From contig NZ_MSTI01000062.1 in the NCBI RefSeq assembly GCF_001949125.1, positions 21,213 to 85,212 of the forward strand: a stretch of DNA of 64,000 nt, written 5' to 3'. A model generated the notes under the pieces. It saw only the letters and a program-made list of their open reading frames with translations, was not told the origin of the DNA and searched no databases. Both the position numbers and the translations under genes were made by a program. Shown one piece after another: positions 57,479 to 64,000 of this stretch. The first letter of the stretch is position 1, and each line of letters begins with the position of its first letter. The DNA comes from Deinococcus marmoris. Lineage in GTDB: Bacteria; Deinococcota; Deinococci; Deinococcales; Deinococcaceae.

Positions 57479-58920
57479 GGTCCGCCCAGCAGCGCCTGAC
57501 CGCGCGCACGGATGACCGCTGCCGCATTGGCGTCGGCGGCCAGGCTGTATCCACAGACCACGCAGCAAAACCGTTTCCCGGACAGGGGCCGCGCCCCCAC
57601 CCAACCGCAGCGGCTACAGGTCCGCGACGTATACGCCGGTTGCACTTTCACCACCCGAACGCCGTGGTGCGGAGCCAGGGCGTCCACCCAGTCCAGCCAG
57701 GCGAGAAGCCCCACATCCTGGGCGTAGCTGGCAAAGCGCGATCCCCGCCGGGTGAATCCGCCCCAGGCCATCTGTTCCAGTGCGACGACGCGGTGACGCA
57801 AGACCAGCGCCAGTTGTGCCTCGTAAATCGGCAGGAGGCGCATGAACAGGCTGCGTCGGTGTTCGGCCCGCGCCCGCGCGAGATCAGCAGGCTGGAGGTG
57901 ATTCCCCTGCTGGGCGTTAAGCGTCGGCGCAGCAAAATCACCCCGGAATGGGCGGGGGACAAGAGCTGCCTGATGCGTAGTGGCCACCGCAAACGGGTAC
58001 CGGTAACCGAGATCAACGCCGATCACGTCATCCTGGGTCCAACGCGGAAATGGAACATCCGCGACATCAAAAGCCCACTGTGCTGCCCAGCGAGGCGGCA
58101 ATCCTTCCGCGCCAGGAACATGGCGAAAAACCACCCGCTCACGGCTGACCAGATCACGGTCACTGGGCGCACCCGGATCAGGCAAGGCAGATCGTAGCCC
58201 GACACGCGCGCGGCGGCTGAACAGTTCCGCCGCCGCGCCACCGTCCCCCTGATCGAGCCAGCGGCGCTCCAGCGCGTCAAGCCGTGCCCCTTCCGCCTCG
58301 ACGCGCCGGCGCTGACGCCGAATCATGGCGCGCCAGTAGGCCCTGGGCAGAAAGAGATCAGCGGACAGTCCACCCATCACACCCACCACCGACAGCGTCA
58401 CGGGATCGCCGATCTGGACCGAATTGTCCAGGTGCAGTTCCACCGCACGGTCTAGCGTCCAGCGACCCGGCTCAGCCCCAGTTCGGCGCAAGCGCCACTC
58501 GCGGGCCGTTTCGGCCACCATCCAGCGCAGGGCACTGGACGCGACGAACTGACCCCAGCCCAGTGCGTCACGGGCCACGCGGAACTCGGCGTCCAGCGCC
58601 CTGAGCGTGAGATCCGGCGGCCCAGACCCCGATGAGGGTGGACCCTCGTGCCATTGACCACTGGCAATGGCGGTCAGCGTGGCCGCGCCGCCGGCGGCGC
58701 GGTGATGCAGATACGTGACCAGCGCGTGCTGGGCAACGAGCAGCACGCGCCACATTTCATGGAGTTGTGCAGCCTGATCGACAGAAGGATGGATGGGCGT
58801 GGTCAGGACCACGGTGGGCTGGAGGTATTCCGGAGGCTTTTTCGATGTGGGGGCGGCGGACCGCCCAGGCGGCTCCCCGCTGCGGCGCAACGCCGCCAAC
58901 TTGCTTTTATTTTTTGACAC
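57475..58920 (-). CDS. TnpB/Cas12f-like RuvC nuclease, not in an IS605 element
   Basis: 481 residues from GTG 58920. N-terminal region (about 36-200) has the TnpB-type strand/helix opening and a basic helical part. The split RuvC domain is complete: RuvC-I VIGVDLGYRYPFAV (Asp303), RuvC-II VVALEQMAWGGF (Glu382), RuvC-III SLAADANAAAVI (Asp463), with a zinc ribbon between II and III (Cys435/438 and Cys453/456). It lacks a tnpA neighbour and IS200/605 ends, and its 3' end is the start of a PrimPol gene, leaving no room for the usual 3' guide-RNA scaffold. TnpB proteins are RNA-guided DNA nucleases; here the role is open. Confidence 0.85.
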   Translation of the reverse strand: MSKNKSKLAALRRSGEPPGRSAAPTSKKPPEYLQPTVVLTTPIHPSVDQAAQLHEMWRVLLVAQHALVTYLHHRAAGGAATLTAIASGQWHEGPPSSGSGPPDLTLRALDAEFRVARDALGWGQFVASSALRWMVAETAREWRLRRTGAEPGRWTLDRAVELHLDNSVQIGDPVTLSVVGVMGGLSADLFLPRAYWRAMIRRQRRRVEAEGARLDALERRWLDQGDGGAAAELFSRRARVGLRSALPDPGAPSDRDLVSRERVVFRHVPGAEGLPPRWAAQWAFDVADVPFPRWTQDDVIGVDLGYRYPFAVATTHQAALVPRPFRGDFAAPTLNAQQGNHLQPADLARARAEHRRSLFMRLLPIYEAQLALVLRHRVVALEQMAWGGFTRRGSRFASYAQDVGLLAWLDWVDALAPHHGVRVVKVQPAYTSRTCSRCGWVGARPLSGKRFCCVVCGYSLAADANAAAVIRARGQALLGGP

Positions 58921-58975
58921 ACCCTTACTCTTCAGTTCCTGATGTTCAGGGCTTCTTTATCCCTTCCCTCCTCTC

Positions 58976-58991
58976 CCCCGTGTCCACTGGC
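58976..58991. repeat. 16-bp repeat in the TnpB-like/Fic divergent region
   Basis: CCCCGTGTCCACTGGC, found again exactly at 61179-61194. A second shared block GTCTTCGTGG follows at 59023-59032 (61210-61219 in the other region). Both regions lie between divergent genes; shared regulation or partition site is possible. Confidence 0.7.
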
Positions 58992-59055
58992 CTTCCTCCT
59001 CTATTTCTTTCGCCGTCCAACCGTCTTCGTGGCCCCGCTCCAAATGCCAGAGGAT

Positions 59056-59082
59056 GCGGTGATTTCCAGGACAAATCGTCGC
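59056..59082. promoter_or_regulatory. upstream palindromic operator of the fic gene
   Basis: GCGGTGATTT, 7 nt, AAATCGTCGC: 8 of 10 arm positions pair. Same layout as the perfect copy 34 bp downstream. Confidence 0.75.
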
Positions 59083-59089
59083 ACCTTAT

Positions 59090-59116
59090 GCGGTGATTTC
59101 CTGATAAAATCACCGC
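59090..59116. promoter_or_regulatory. palindromic operator touching the fic start codon
   Basis: GCGGTGATTT, 7 nt, AAATCACCGC: perfect 10-bp arms, ending at the base before ATG 59117. It contains TAAAAT six nt before the ATG, a -10-like box for a leaderless transcript, so a bound protein would block the promoter. Confidence 0.8.
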
Positions 59117-60337
59117 ATGCCCCGCTACATCCACGATTTAGACGACTGGAGCGCGTTCCACTGGGACGTGGCGGCACTCTCTGGCCTGCTCGAACAGGTC
59201 AATTTCCGCCGGGGCGCGCTGGTGGGCCAGCTCCAGGTCCTCGGCTCCCTGGCCCGCCAGGACACCCTGATGTCAGCGGTGACCGATGACGCGGTCCGCT
59301 CGAGCCGCATTGAGGGCGAAATCATCGACGCCGCTGAAGTACGGTCCTCCGTGGCCCGCCGCCTGGGCCTGTCTTTCGCGGGCTTACCCGAACCGAGCCG
59401 GGCCGTCGACGGCGTGGTTGCCATGACCCTGGACGCCACCGAACTCAGCGCGGAGCCGCTTACCGCTGGACGGCTGTTCCGCTGGCACCACGCCCTGTTT
59501 CCCGGTGGGCAGAGCGGCGTCACCCCGATCACCACCGGGGCCTACCGCACCGATGAGGCCGGTCCAATGCAGGTGGTCGGCAACCGCCTGAACCGGCCCC
59601 AGGTGCATTTCGAAGCGCCGGACGCAGGACGCCTGAACGCCGAGATGACCGCCTTCCTGCGCTGGTTCGAAGCCCGGACGCCAGAAGACCCGGTGGTCAA
59701 GGCGGGACTGGCCCATCTGCGTTTTCTGACCATCCATCCCTTCGAGGACGGCAACGGCCGCATCGCGCGCGCGCTGACCGATCTGCAACTGGCCCGCGCT
59801 GACCGCCGCAGCCAGCGCTATTACTCGCTCTCCCGGCAGATCGAAACGCACCGCAGCGGGTACTACCAGGTGCTCGAACGCACCCAGCGCCAGGCGGATC
59901 AGAACGTCACCGTGTGGCTGACCTGGTTTCTGGAGCGCGTTCTGGGCGCGCTCGCCCACACTGAGGTGGCCCTGGCCACCGTGCGCGCCCGCCACCTGTA
60001 CTTGGAAGGGCACCGTGCCGTGGCGCTCAACGCCCGGCAAAAAACAGTCCTGGGGCGGTTGTTTGAGGGTTTTGAGGGCAAACTCAGCACCCAGAAGTAC
60101 GTCCGGTTGGTGGGAAAAGAGACCGTCCCTGGGCAGTCTGGACGCGGGCCGATCAGCACCGACACGGCCCTGCGGGACCTCGAGGAGCTGGTGCAGGCCG
60201 GGATGCTCGTGCGTCGGGGCCAGGGACGGGGTGTCCACTACCTGGTGCCTCTCCCCGTGGCGGCCAGCGGTCTGAACGCCGAGCTGTTTGTCGTTCAGGA
60301 GGGCCAGGGGGACTCAACCTGGCACGTTCAGGAATGA
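59117..60337 (+). CDS. Fic-family protein with DUF4172 N-terminus and winged-helix end
   Basis: 406 residues. DUF4172-like N-terminal region with the intramolecular inhibitory motif SSRIEGE (Ser62-x3-Glu66-Gly67), then the Fic core with IHPFEDGNGRIARAL (catalytic His207), and a C-terminal winged-helix-like domain (ISTDTALRDLEELVQAGMLV). Such class II Fic proteins AMPylate targets when the inhibitory Glu is displaced, and the C-terminal domain can bind DNA. The two palindromes at its start suggest autoregulation. Divergent from the TnpB-like operon. Confidence 0.92.
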   Translation: MPRYIHDLDDWSAFHWDVAALSGLLEQVNFRRGALVGQLQVLGSLARQDTLMSAVTDDAVRSSRIEGEIIDAAEVRSSVARRLGLSFAGLPEPSRAVDGVVAMTLDATELSAEPLTAGRLFRWHHALFPGGQSGVTPITTGAYRTDEAGPMQVVGNRLNRPQVHFEAPDAGRLNAEMTAFLRWFEARTPEDPVVKAGLAHLRFLTIHPFEDGNGRIARALTDLQLARADRRSQRYYSLSRQIETHRSGYYQVLERTQRQADQNVTVWLTWFLERVLGALAHTEVALATVRARHLYLEGHRAVALNARQKTVLGRLFEGFEGKLSTQKYVRLVGKETVPGQSGRGPISTDTALRDLEELVQAGMLVRRGQGRGVHYLVPLPVAASGLNAELFVVQEGQGDSTWHVQE

Positions 60338-60370
60338 CGCTGCCCACAGAAGCGGGGTCCGCAAACCAGC

Positions 60371-60405
60371 GAGGCGGGCCGCGCTGCATTCGCGCGGCCC
60401 GCCTC
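60371..60405. terminator. bidirectional terminator hairpin
   Basis: A 14-bp perfect GC-rich stem (GAGGCGGGCCGCGC with its complement) and 7-nt loop between the convergent fic gene and the gene at 60416-61021. Confidence 0.8.
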
Positions 60406-60415
60406 ACTCCGTGGT

Positions 60416-61021
60416 CTACTGGATCAAATCAGCCTCCAGATCCTGCACCACCTGGCGCAAGTGAGCCACCACCGGGCCAAGGACAATCGGCCCGGCCAGC
60501 GTCAACCACTCGATCTGCAGCGTGCAGCCCAGCGTTTCCAGGTGGGCGATCACTTTTTTGAGATCGTCGATGATTCCCTGTCGCAGCGACTGGTAGTGCT
60601 GGACATGCGTCACCAGCTCATTCAGCATCGCCGCACCCGCAGCTACCATCACGTCCACCACCACGCACAAGGCATCATCGTCATGGCGCAGCACCTCGCG
60701 CAACGGGCTGAACCGGAGCGCCAGACAGCCCCGCTCGATCACCAGGTCACCGAGCAACACCCCGACGGTGGCCTCGCTGCACACCTGATGGTACGCGTGG
60801 ATGGTGTCGGGCGATTCGCCGCTGCGCAGGCGCTCGGCCAGCCACGGCACCGCGTACGCGTCCATGAACACCGCGTGGGTCAGGTGGTTGGCGGGCAACT
60901 GCGCGGGGACCGGGGTGTCGGCGAGCAGCGCCTCGCGCAGGTCAGGCAGTTCGGCGTGGTCCGGGCGTTCTTGCAGCAACTGAGCGCCGATGGCCTGGAT
61001 GTGGGTCTGGGGGTTAACCAT
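60416..61021 (-). CDS. helical protein of unknown function
   Basis: About 201 residues from ATG 61021 (a GTG at 61027 would add two). Largely helical and soluble, Leu/His/Asp-rich (LREVLRHDDDALCVVVDVMV; LVTHVQHYQSLRQGIIDDLK). No family recognised. Divergent from the replication-relaxation-like gene across a region carrying the 16-bp repeat. Confidence 0.65.
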   Translation of the reverse strand: MVNPQTHIQAIGAQLLQERPDHAELPDLREALLADTPVPAQLPANHLTHAVFMDAYAVPWLAERLRSGESPDTIHAYHQVCSEATVGVLLGDLVIERGCLALRFSPLREVLRHDDDALCVVVDVMVAAGAAMLNELVTHVQHYQSLRQGIIDDLKKVIAHLETLGCTLQIEWLTLAGPIVLGPVVAHLRQVVQDLEADLIQ

Positions 61022-61178
61022 GACCACACCCTGGCACGCCCCTTTTTCAACGTTTTTTGCCCACCGCTTCGGCCACCCGCTTGAAACAAGTCATCTTGAC
61101 CCCCTCCTGACGACTGATCGCATGTCGTCTACAACGCTCTTTTGCACGTTCGGAGCTTTCCAGGTCTTTTCACCTCCT

Positions 61179-61194
61179 CCCCGTGTCCACTGGC
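61179..61194. repeat. 16-bp repeat, second copy
   Basis: Exact CCCCGTGTCCACTGGC as at 58976, here between the divergent genes at 61021 and 61242, with the companion block GTCTTCGTGG 31 bp after its first base (47 bp in the first copy). Confidence 0.7.
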
Positions 61195-61241
61195 ACTTCC
61201 ACTGAAAAAGTCTTCGTGGGGGCACGGCTAGCGTGTTTTCC

Positions 61242-61811
61242 ATGACCCCCACCCCCACCGAAGCCCTGCTCGACGATCTGGTTGTCGATCACGTGCTGAG
61301 CGCCGGACAAATCAAACGTCGCTACGGCCTGCGGCTCAACCCGGCCAGGATCCACGCCCTGGGTCTGACCCCCATCGAACGTGTGATGGTGACCGTGCAT
61401 GGTGCCCCCGCGTCCGTCCGCGCTGTCCAGTTCGTCGCCCTGGAGTCTCGCTGGGCGCGGCAGGAGAGCTGGGCATTGGGCCACCTTGCCGGCGTCGCCG
61501 AGGCGCGCACCCTGACCAACAACCCGCGCGCGCTGTGGCGCTCAGAAGCGGGACGGCTGGACAGTGCCCGACCGGATGCCATTTATCTGATGGAACGGGG
61601 GATGGCCGCAGTAGAATTTGATACTGGCAGTTACGACAACGCCACCGTGCGGCGTAAACTGCGCGAATTTGGCCGCAGCTACGCCCACGTGATCTATGCG
61701 GTCAGCGGTCAGCGGCGTCTGACATACGTCAGACGCCGCCTGGCGATCGAGTGGCCATCAGCAGATGACCAGAAAAGGTTTACCCTGGTTCATGCCCCCT
61801 GGTGGGCCTGA
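61242..61811 (+). CDS. replication-relaxation-like / PD-(D/E)xK-type protein
   Basis: 189 residues from ATG 61242 (GTG 61233 possible). N-terminal helical, wHTH-like part (LVVDHVLSAGQIKRRYGLRL), then RPDAIYLMERGMAAVEFDTG and a following Lys (TVRRKLREF), the layout of replication-relaxation proteins and small PD-(D/E)xK nucleases (Asp...Glu-x-Asp...Lys). TAGCGT lies 7 nt before the ATG, consistent with a leaderless start. A strong hairpin lies in its 3' part. Confidence 0.65.
   Translation: MTPTPTEALLDDLVVDHVLSAGQIKRRYGLRLNPARIHALGLTPIERVMVTVHGAPASVRAVQFVALESRWARQESWALGHLAGVAEARTLTNNPRALWRSEAGRLDSARPDAIYLMERGMAAVEFDTGSYDNATVRRKLREFGRSYAHVIYAVSGQRRLTYVRRRLAIEWPSADDQKRFTLVHAPWWA
61712..61739. 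repeat. 28-bp hairpin inside a coding region
   Basis: GCGGCGTCTGAC and GTCAGACGCCGC around ATAC, a perfect 12-bp stem in the 3' part of the gene at 61242-61811. Unusual for coding DNA; could be a protein-binding, nick or processing site. Confidence 0.8.
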
Positions 61812-62475
61812 CCCGGCGCGGGCGGCCCGCGTAGGGCAGTGGAGCTATCTTTGGCGCGGGCGGAGGTGGCGGCGGCGGGATGATCTGCATGCGCACCACC
61901 TCCACGCACCACGAATTGGCCGCCTCGACGCAACGGGTCCGCCGCAAATCTGGCGTGAAAATCACCAGACGGCCCTGCGCCTGAGACAGTTCCAGACGGT
62001 ACTGGCCAATCAGCCGCCAGAGCGAGCGCGACGAATATCCCCGCGCCCGCCCGCACACGTAATACGGCACGCCATCAGGCGCGCGAAGTACATGCAAGTT
62101 GCGCCGCCGCAGCCCCTCATACACCCAATCACGCTCACTCTGCAACCACGAAATCGCACGGGCGACGTAGGCGTGATCTGCAGCGGAATCCGGACTGGGA
62201 CGGTTGTGGGCGGAGCGGCCCACCCGCACCAGTCCCGCTGGGCCAGGCACCAGGACTGGCCCCCACGACATCGGATAACGGTGCAGCAGTTCGGCGGTCA
62301 GCAGCGTCGCCACATCTGCAGGTGTGGCCAGCAGCAGGGCGTCGGCCTCAAACAGTCCACGCCAGTCGAGCACGGCGGCGAACGCCTCCTGCTGGGGTGG
62401 GGTCAGGGCGAGGTTGACGTTGCGGGGATCAGGTTGCAGATTCCAGGCGGTGACGATCAGGAGTGGAGGGGGCAT
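61780..62475 (-). CDS. protein of unknown function
   Basis: 231 residues from ATG 62475. Mixed alpha/beta N-terminal part (LLIVTAWNLQPDPRNVNLAL ... LEADALLLATPADVATLL), a middle part with Trp/Tyr/Arg (LQSERDWVYEGLRRRNLHVL) and a Pro-rich, basic tail. No family recognised. Its 3' end overlaps the convergent gene by 32 bp. A TATTTA box 7 nt upstream of the ATG suggests a leaderless transcript. Confidence 0.65.
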   Translation of the reverse strand: MPPPLLIVTAWNLQPDPRNVNLALTPPQQEAFAAVLDWRGLFEADALLLATPADVATLLTAELLHRYPMSWGPVLVPGPAGLVRVGRSAHNRPSPDSAADHAYVARAISWLQSERDWVYEGLRRRNLHVLRAPDGVPYYVCGRARGYSSRSLWRLIGQYRLELSQAQGRLVIFTPDLRRTRCVEAANSWCVEVVRMQIIPPPPPPPAPKIAPLPYAGRPRRVRPTRGHEPG

Positions 62476-63715
62476 ACCTCCATAAATAGCTGCAAAGGCT
62501 CAAGCGCGGGCGAAAAATATGGACGGGGCGAGGCCGCAGCAGGAGCGTCAGGGTAGATTTTAGAGTTACGGACGTCGGTTCACGCGGGCAAATTTAGACC
62601 CCAGAACCGCTGCAAGCGCCAGTTGACCGCAAAACGTAGATTGAACTACATAGATTGGAAAAAGCGAGGCCAGGCGCTGTTTGACCTGTCTTTTTGCGAT
62701 GAGCAGACCTCTATGACAGCAGAAGAACTGTAGATGGAACCGAGTGGCCCAGCGGCACCCAGAAAAGTGACAGCATTCACGGTTCAGCCCGCACCAGACC
62801 TCAGCCTGAAAATTGCAGAGAGGGACGGGCGGAGTAGTCCTGCCCTTCGCCTCATCCAGCACTCGCCTGATGCCCTGCCAGCACCACACCCTAGCTTTTC
62901 AGCTTAATCCCCACGCCGCTGGCAATCGTTGGCTGAGGCCTGCGCCTGTGCTGTCCAGCCGAACGCTCCAAACATTCTGGTGTTGCGCCCATGGGCCGGA
63001 TGTCCATGGCGCAAAGCCGCTCCCCAGATCAGGCCGTGAATGACACCGAGGAACATCGAAGTGGCAGAGTTTTTCGGGTCCAATGATGGGGCCAGGCCAC
63101 CCTCGAACGCTCCCCAAACAGTTACCTGTGGCCGAACGTAACCTAAACTACACAGGGGCGTATAGAGTACGCCTGGGCGCGGTCTGAACCGTCTATGTGC
63201 GTTCGGCAGTCTTCTCCGACAGCAGAAGGGATGCAGGTGGTGTCGAGGTTTCGGAAGCATGTGACAATGTGGGCGCACGTCCATTTCGTTCCATCCGGAT
63301 TGGTTTTCAGGCCGCCCATCCTGGGACAGATCATGCCTCCTCTCCCCTGCCCCATTCACACTGAACTGGAAAGGCCGGGTGACCGTAGCGCCAAGGCTGT
63401 CGTTTCGAGTGGTGATGTCTCTGATGAGAAAATCAGGGGAAAAGTTCGTTTCAGATGGTCAATTTCCGCTCCCACCCCTCCTGTCTTCAATGAGGGAAAC
63501 CGTTCAGTGCGCCATCTCTACGGAATCATGCCGCGTGTTGGTTGAGGGCCAGCTCAGGCGTCTACTGACGGGAACCCTGTCTCCGATGAAGGGACCATCC
63601 AGACCAACCTCTCTCATACCCTGGATTCCGCTCCCGTTCGTTTTCCAAACAGAAAAGTGCCGGCAACCCCTTCCTGCCAGGATGTCGCTATGCAGTTTTA
63701 TCGAGGCCCCCGCTG
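62476..63715. other. long gene-free stretch before the Rep-like gene
   Basis: About 1.2 kb without a convincing gene and visibly less GC-rich than its surroundings. Open frames here lack ribosome sites and family resemblance. It contains a perfect inverted repeat GGCGTA/TACGCC (63157-63173). Its place in front of a Rep-like gene makes a replication origin possible, but I see no iterons or DnaA boxes. Confidence 0.4.
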
Positions 63716-64000
63716 ATGGTGCTGGCCCCGGTCAGTGCGACCCGCTCCACTGCGCCCACCAGCCGCAATGTGGACGTACGACTCGGCCAGATCCATTTGG
63801 TCTACACGGCCACCAGTCCGCTGACGCTCCCCCACGGCTCAGACCTGCGCGTCCTGCTCGCGCTGATGACGCACGCCGCTGACGACGGCCAGGTTCAGGT
63901 CGGTCTCCCCACATTGCTGCGAACGGCGGATATGGGGATGGGCAGGCGGCAACATGTTGCGCTGTTCGGCGCGCTGGATCGCCTTCGGGAGGTGAGGTAC
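63716..64000 (+). CDS. Rep-like replication initiator, 3'-partial
   Basis: At least 95 residues, running off the window. GAGG lies 9 nt before ATG 63716. The visible part (VDVRLGQIHLVYTATSPLTL, GSDLRVLLALMTHAADDGQV, LPTLLRTADMGMGRRQHVAL) looks like the N-terminal winged-helix domain of RepA-type plasmid initiators (strand, G-x-D-x-x-VL-L-A-L helix, then the next helical segments). Assignment is by layout and context; the rest of the gene is needed to confirm it. Confidence 0.5.
   Translation, partial: MVLAPVSATRSTAPTSRNVDVRLGQIHLVYTATSPLTLPHGSDLRVLLALMTHAADDGQVQVGLPTLLRTADMGMGRRQHVALFGALDRLREVRY

Noticed and set aside
57475..58920. Reading the TnpB-like gene as part of an ordinary IS605/IS1341 element.
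   Set aside because: No tnpA, no subterminal hairpins at either side, 4-bp overlap with a PrimPol gene and a GTG start in a multi-gene unit argue against a simple IS.
63627..63656. A possible third, degenerate MITE end (GGATTCCG followed by CGTTCGTTT).
   Set aside because: The two words are spaced differently from the 134-bp copies and no second end is visible.
62566..63882. Several overlapping open frames on both strands of 60-167 codons.
   Set aside because: None has a ribosome site, coding-like composition or family resemblance; they end where the Rep-like gene begins in another frame.

Overview
The window is high-GC bacterial DNA, most likely from a Deinococcus or a close relative. This is an inference from the Thermus/Deinococcus-type Cys-His-His CsoR, promoters whose -10 box sits about 7 nt before the start codon (leaderless transcripts), the mix of IS families and the gene content; no rRNA or tRNA is present to confirm it. 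The left half reads like chromosome or megaplasmid backbone. The right end (about 49.9-64 kb) reads like a plasmid or integrated plasmid: a serine recombinase, a KfrA-type protein, a primase-polymerase, a replication-relaxation-like protein and the start of a Rep-like protein.

Layout. 1-6.0 kb (+): the 3' part of a complex I operon (nuoJ partial, nuoK, L, M, N); the nuoJ product carries a Met/His-rich stretch of more than 160 residues. 6.2-13.1 kb: copper and envelope-stress genes, namely a TlpA-like redoxin with a probable frameshift behind its signal peptide, a two-component system with a DUF305 protein, csoR-copZ divergent from copA with clear palindromic operators, and a small unknown protein. 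13.2-18.9 kb (-): a six-gene metal operon read from one strong leaderless promoter (periplasmic FTR1 partner, FTR1 permease, hydantoinase/oxoprolinase-like ATPase, membrane-anchored protein, glutaredoxin, ZIP transporter). 19.1-28.2 kb: an insertion-sequence graveyard with remnants of at least six transposase types, two elements abutting end to end, and host genes cut by insertions (VIT/CCC1 transporter, alpha/beta hydrolase), with an intact secreted rhodanese among them. 28.1-34.0 kb: a PQQ-type beta-propeller protein, two small unknown proteins, a 134-bp MITE-like repeat, a cytochrome b561-molybdopterin oxidoreductase fusion and a Rieske ferredoxin, the last two separated by an intact IS5-type element with a TCA target duplication.

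34.1-47.8 kb: an L-arabinose / plant-oligosaccharide locus. The (-) operon lacI, GH42 glycosidase, araB, araD, araA and a zinc alcohol dehydrogenase has its enzyme genes overlapping by 4 bp. Divergent from it is an ABC sugar importer (binding protein and two permeases, no ATPase) followed by a beta-helix lipoprotein. Two identical 15-bp LacI-type operators lie in the divergent region, one on the start site of a consensus promoter for the importer. An aldo/keto reductase follows at 48.5 kb.

49.9-64 kb: mobile or plasmid module. The most interesting unit is a (-) operon of a TnpB/Cas12f-like RuvC protein with all three acidic residues and its zinc ribbon, a small primase-polymerase with an AEP-type D-x-D / H / E set, and a third protein whose N-terminus resembles the TnpB N-terminus, all overlapping by 4 bp and without any IS605 transposase or ends. 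A Fic protein divergent from it has two 27-bp palindromic operators, one touching its start codon. A 16-bp exact repeat lies in both divergent intergenic regions of this module, a second MITE copy lies just downstream of the operon, and paralogous unknown proteins occur on both sides of the KfrA gene.
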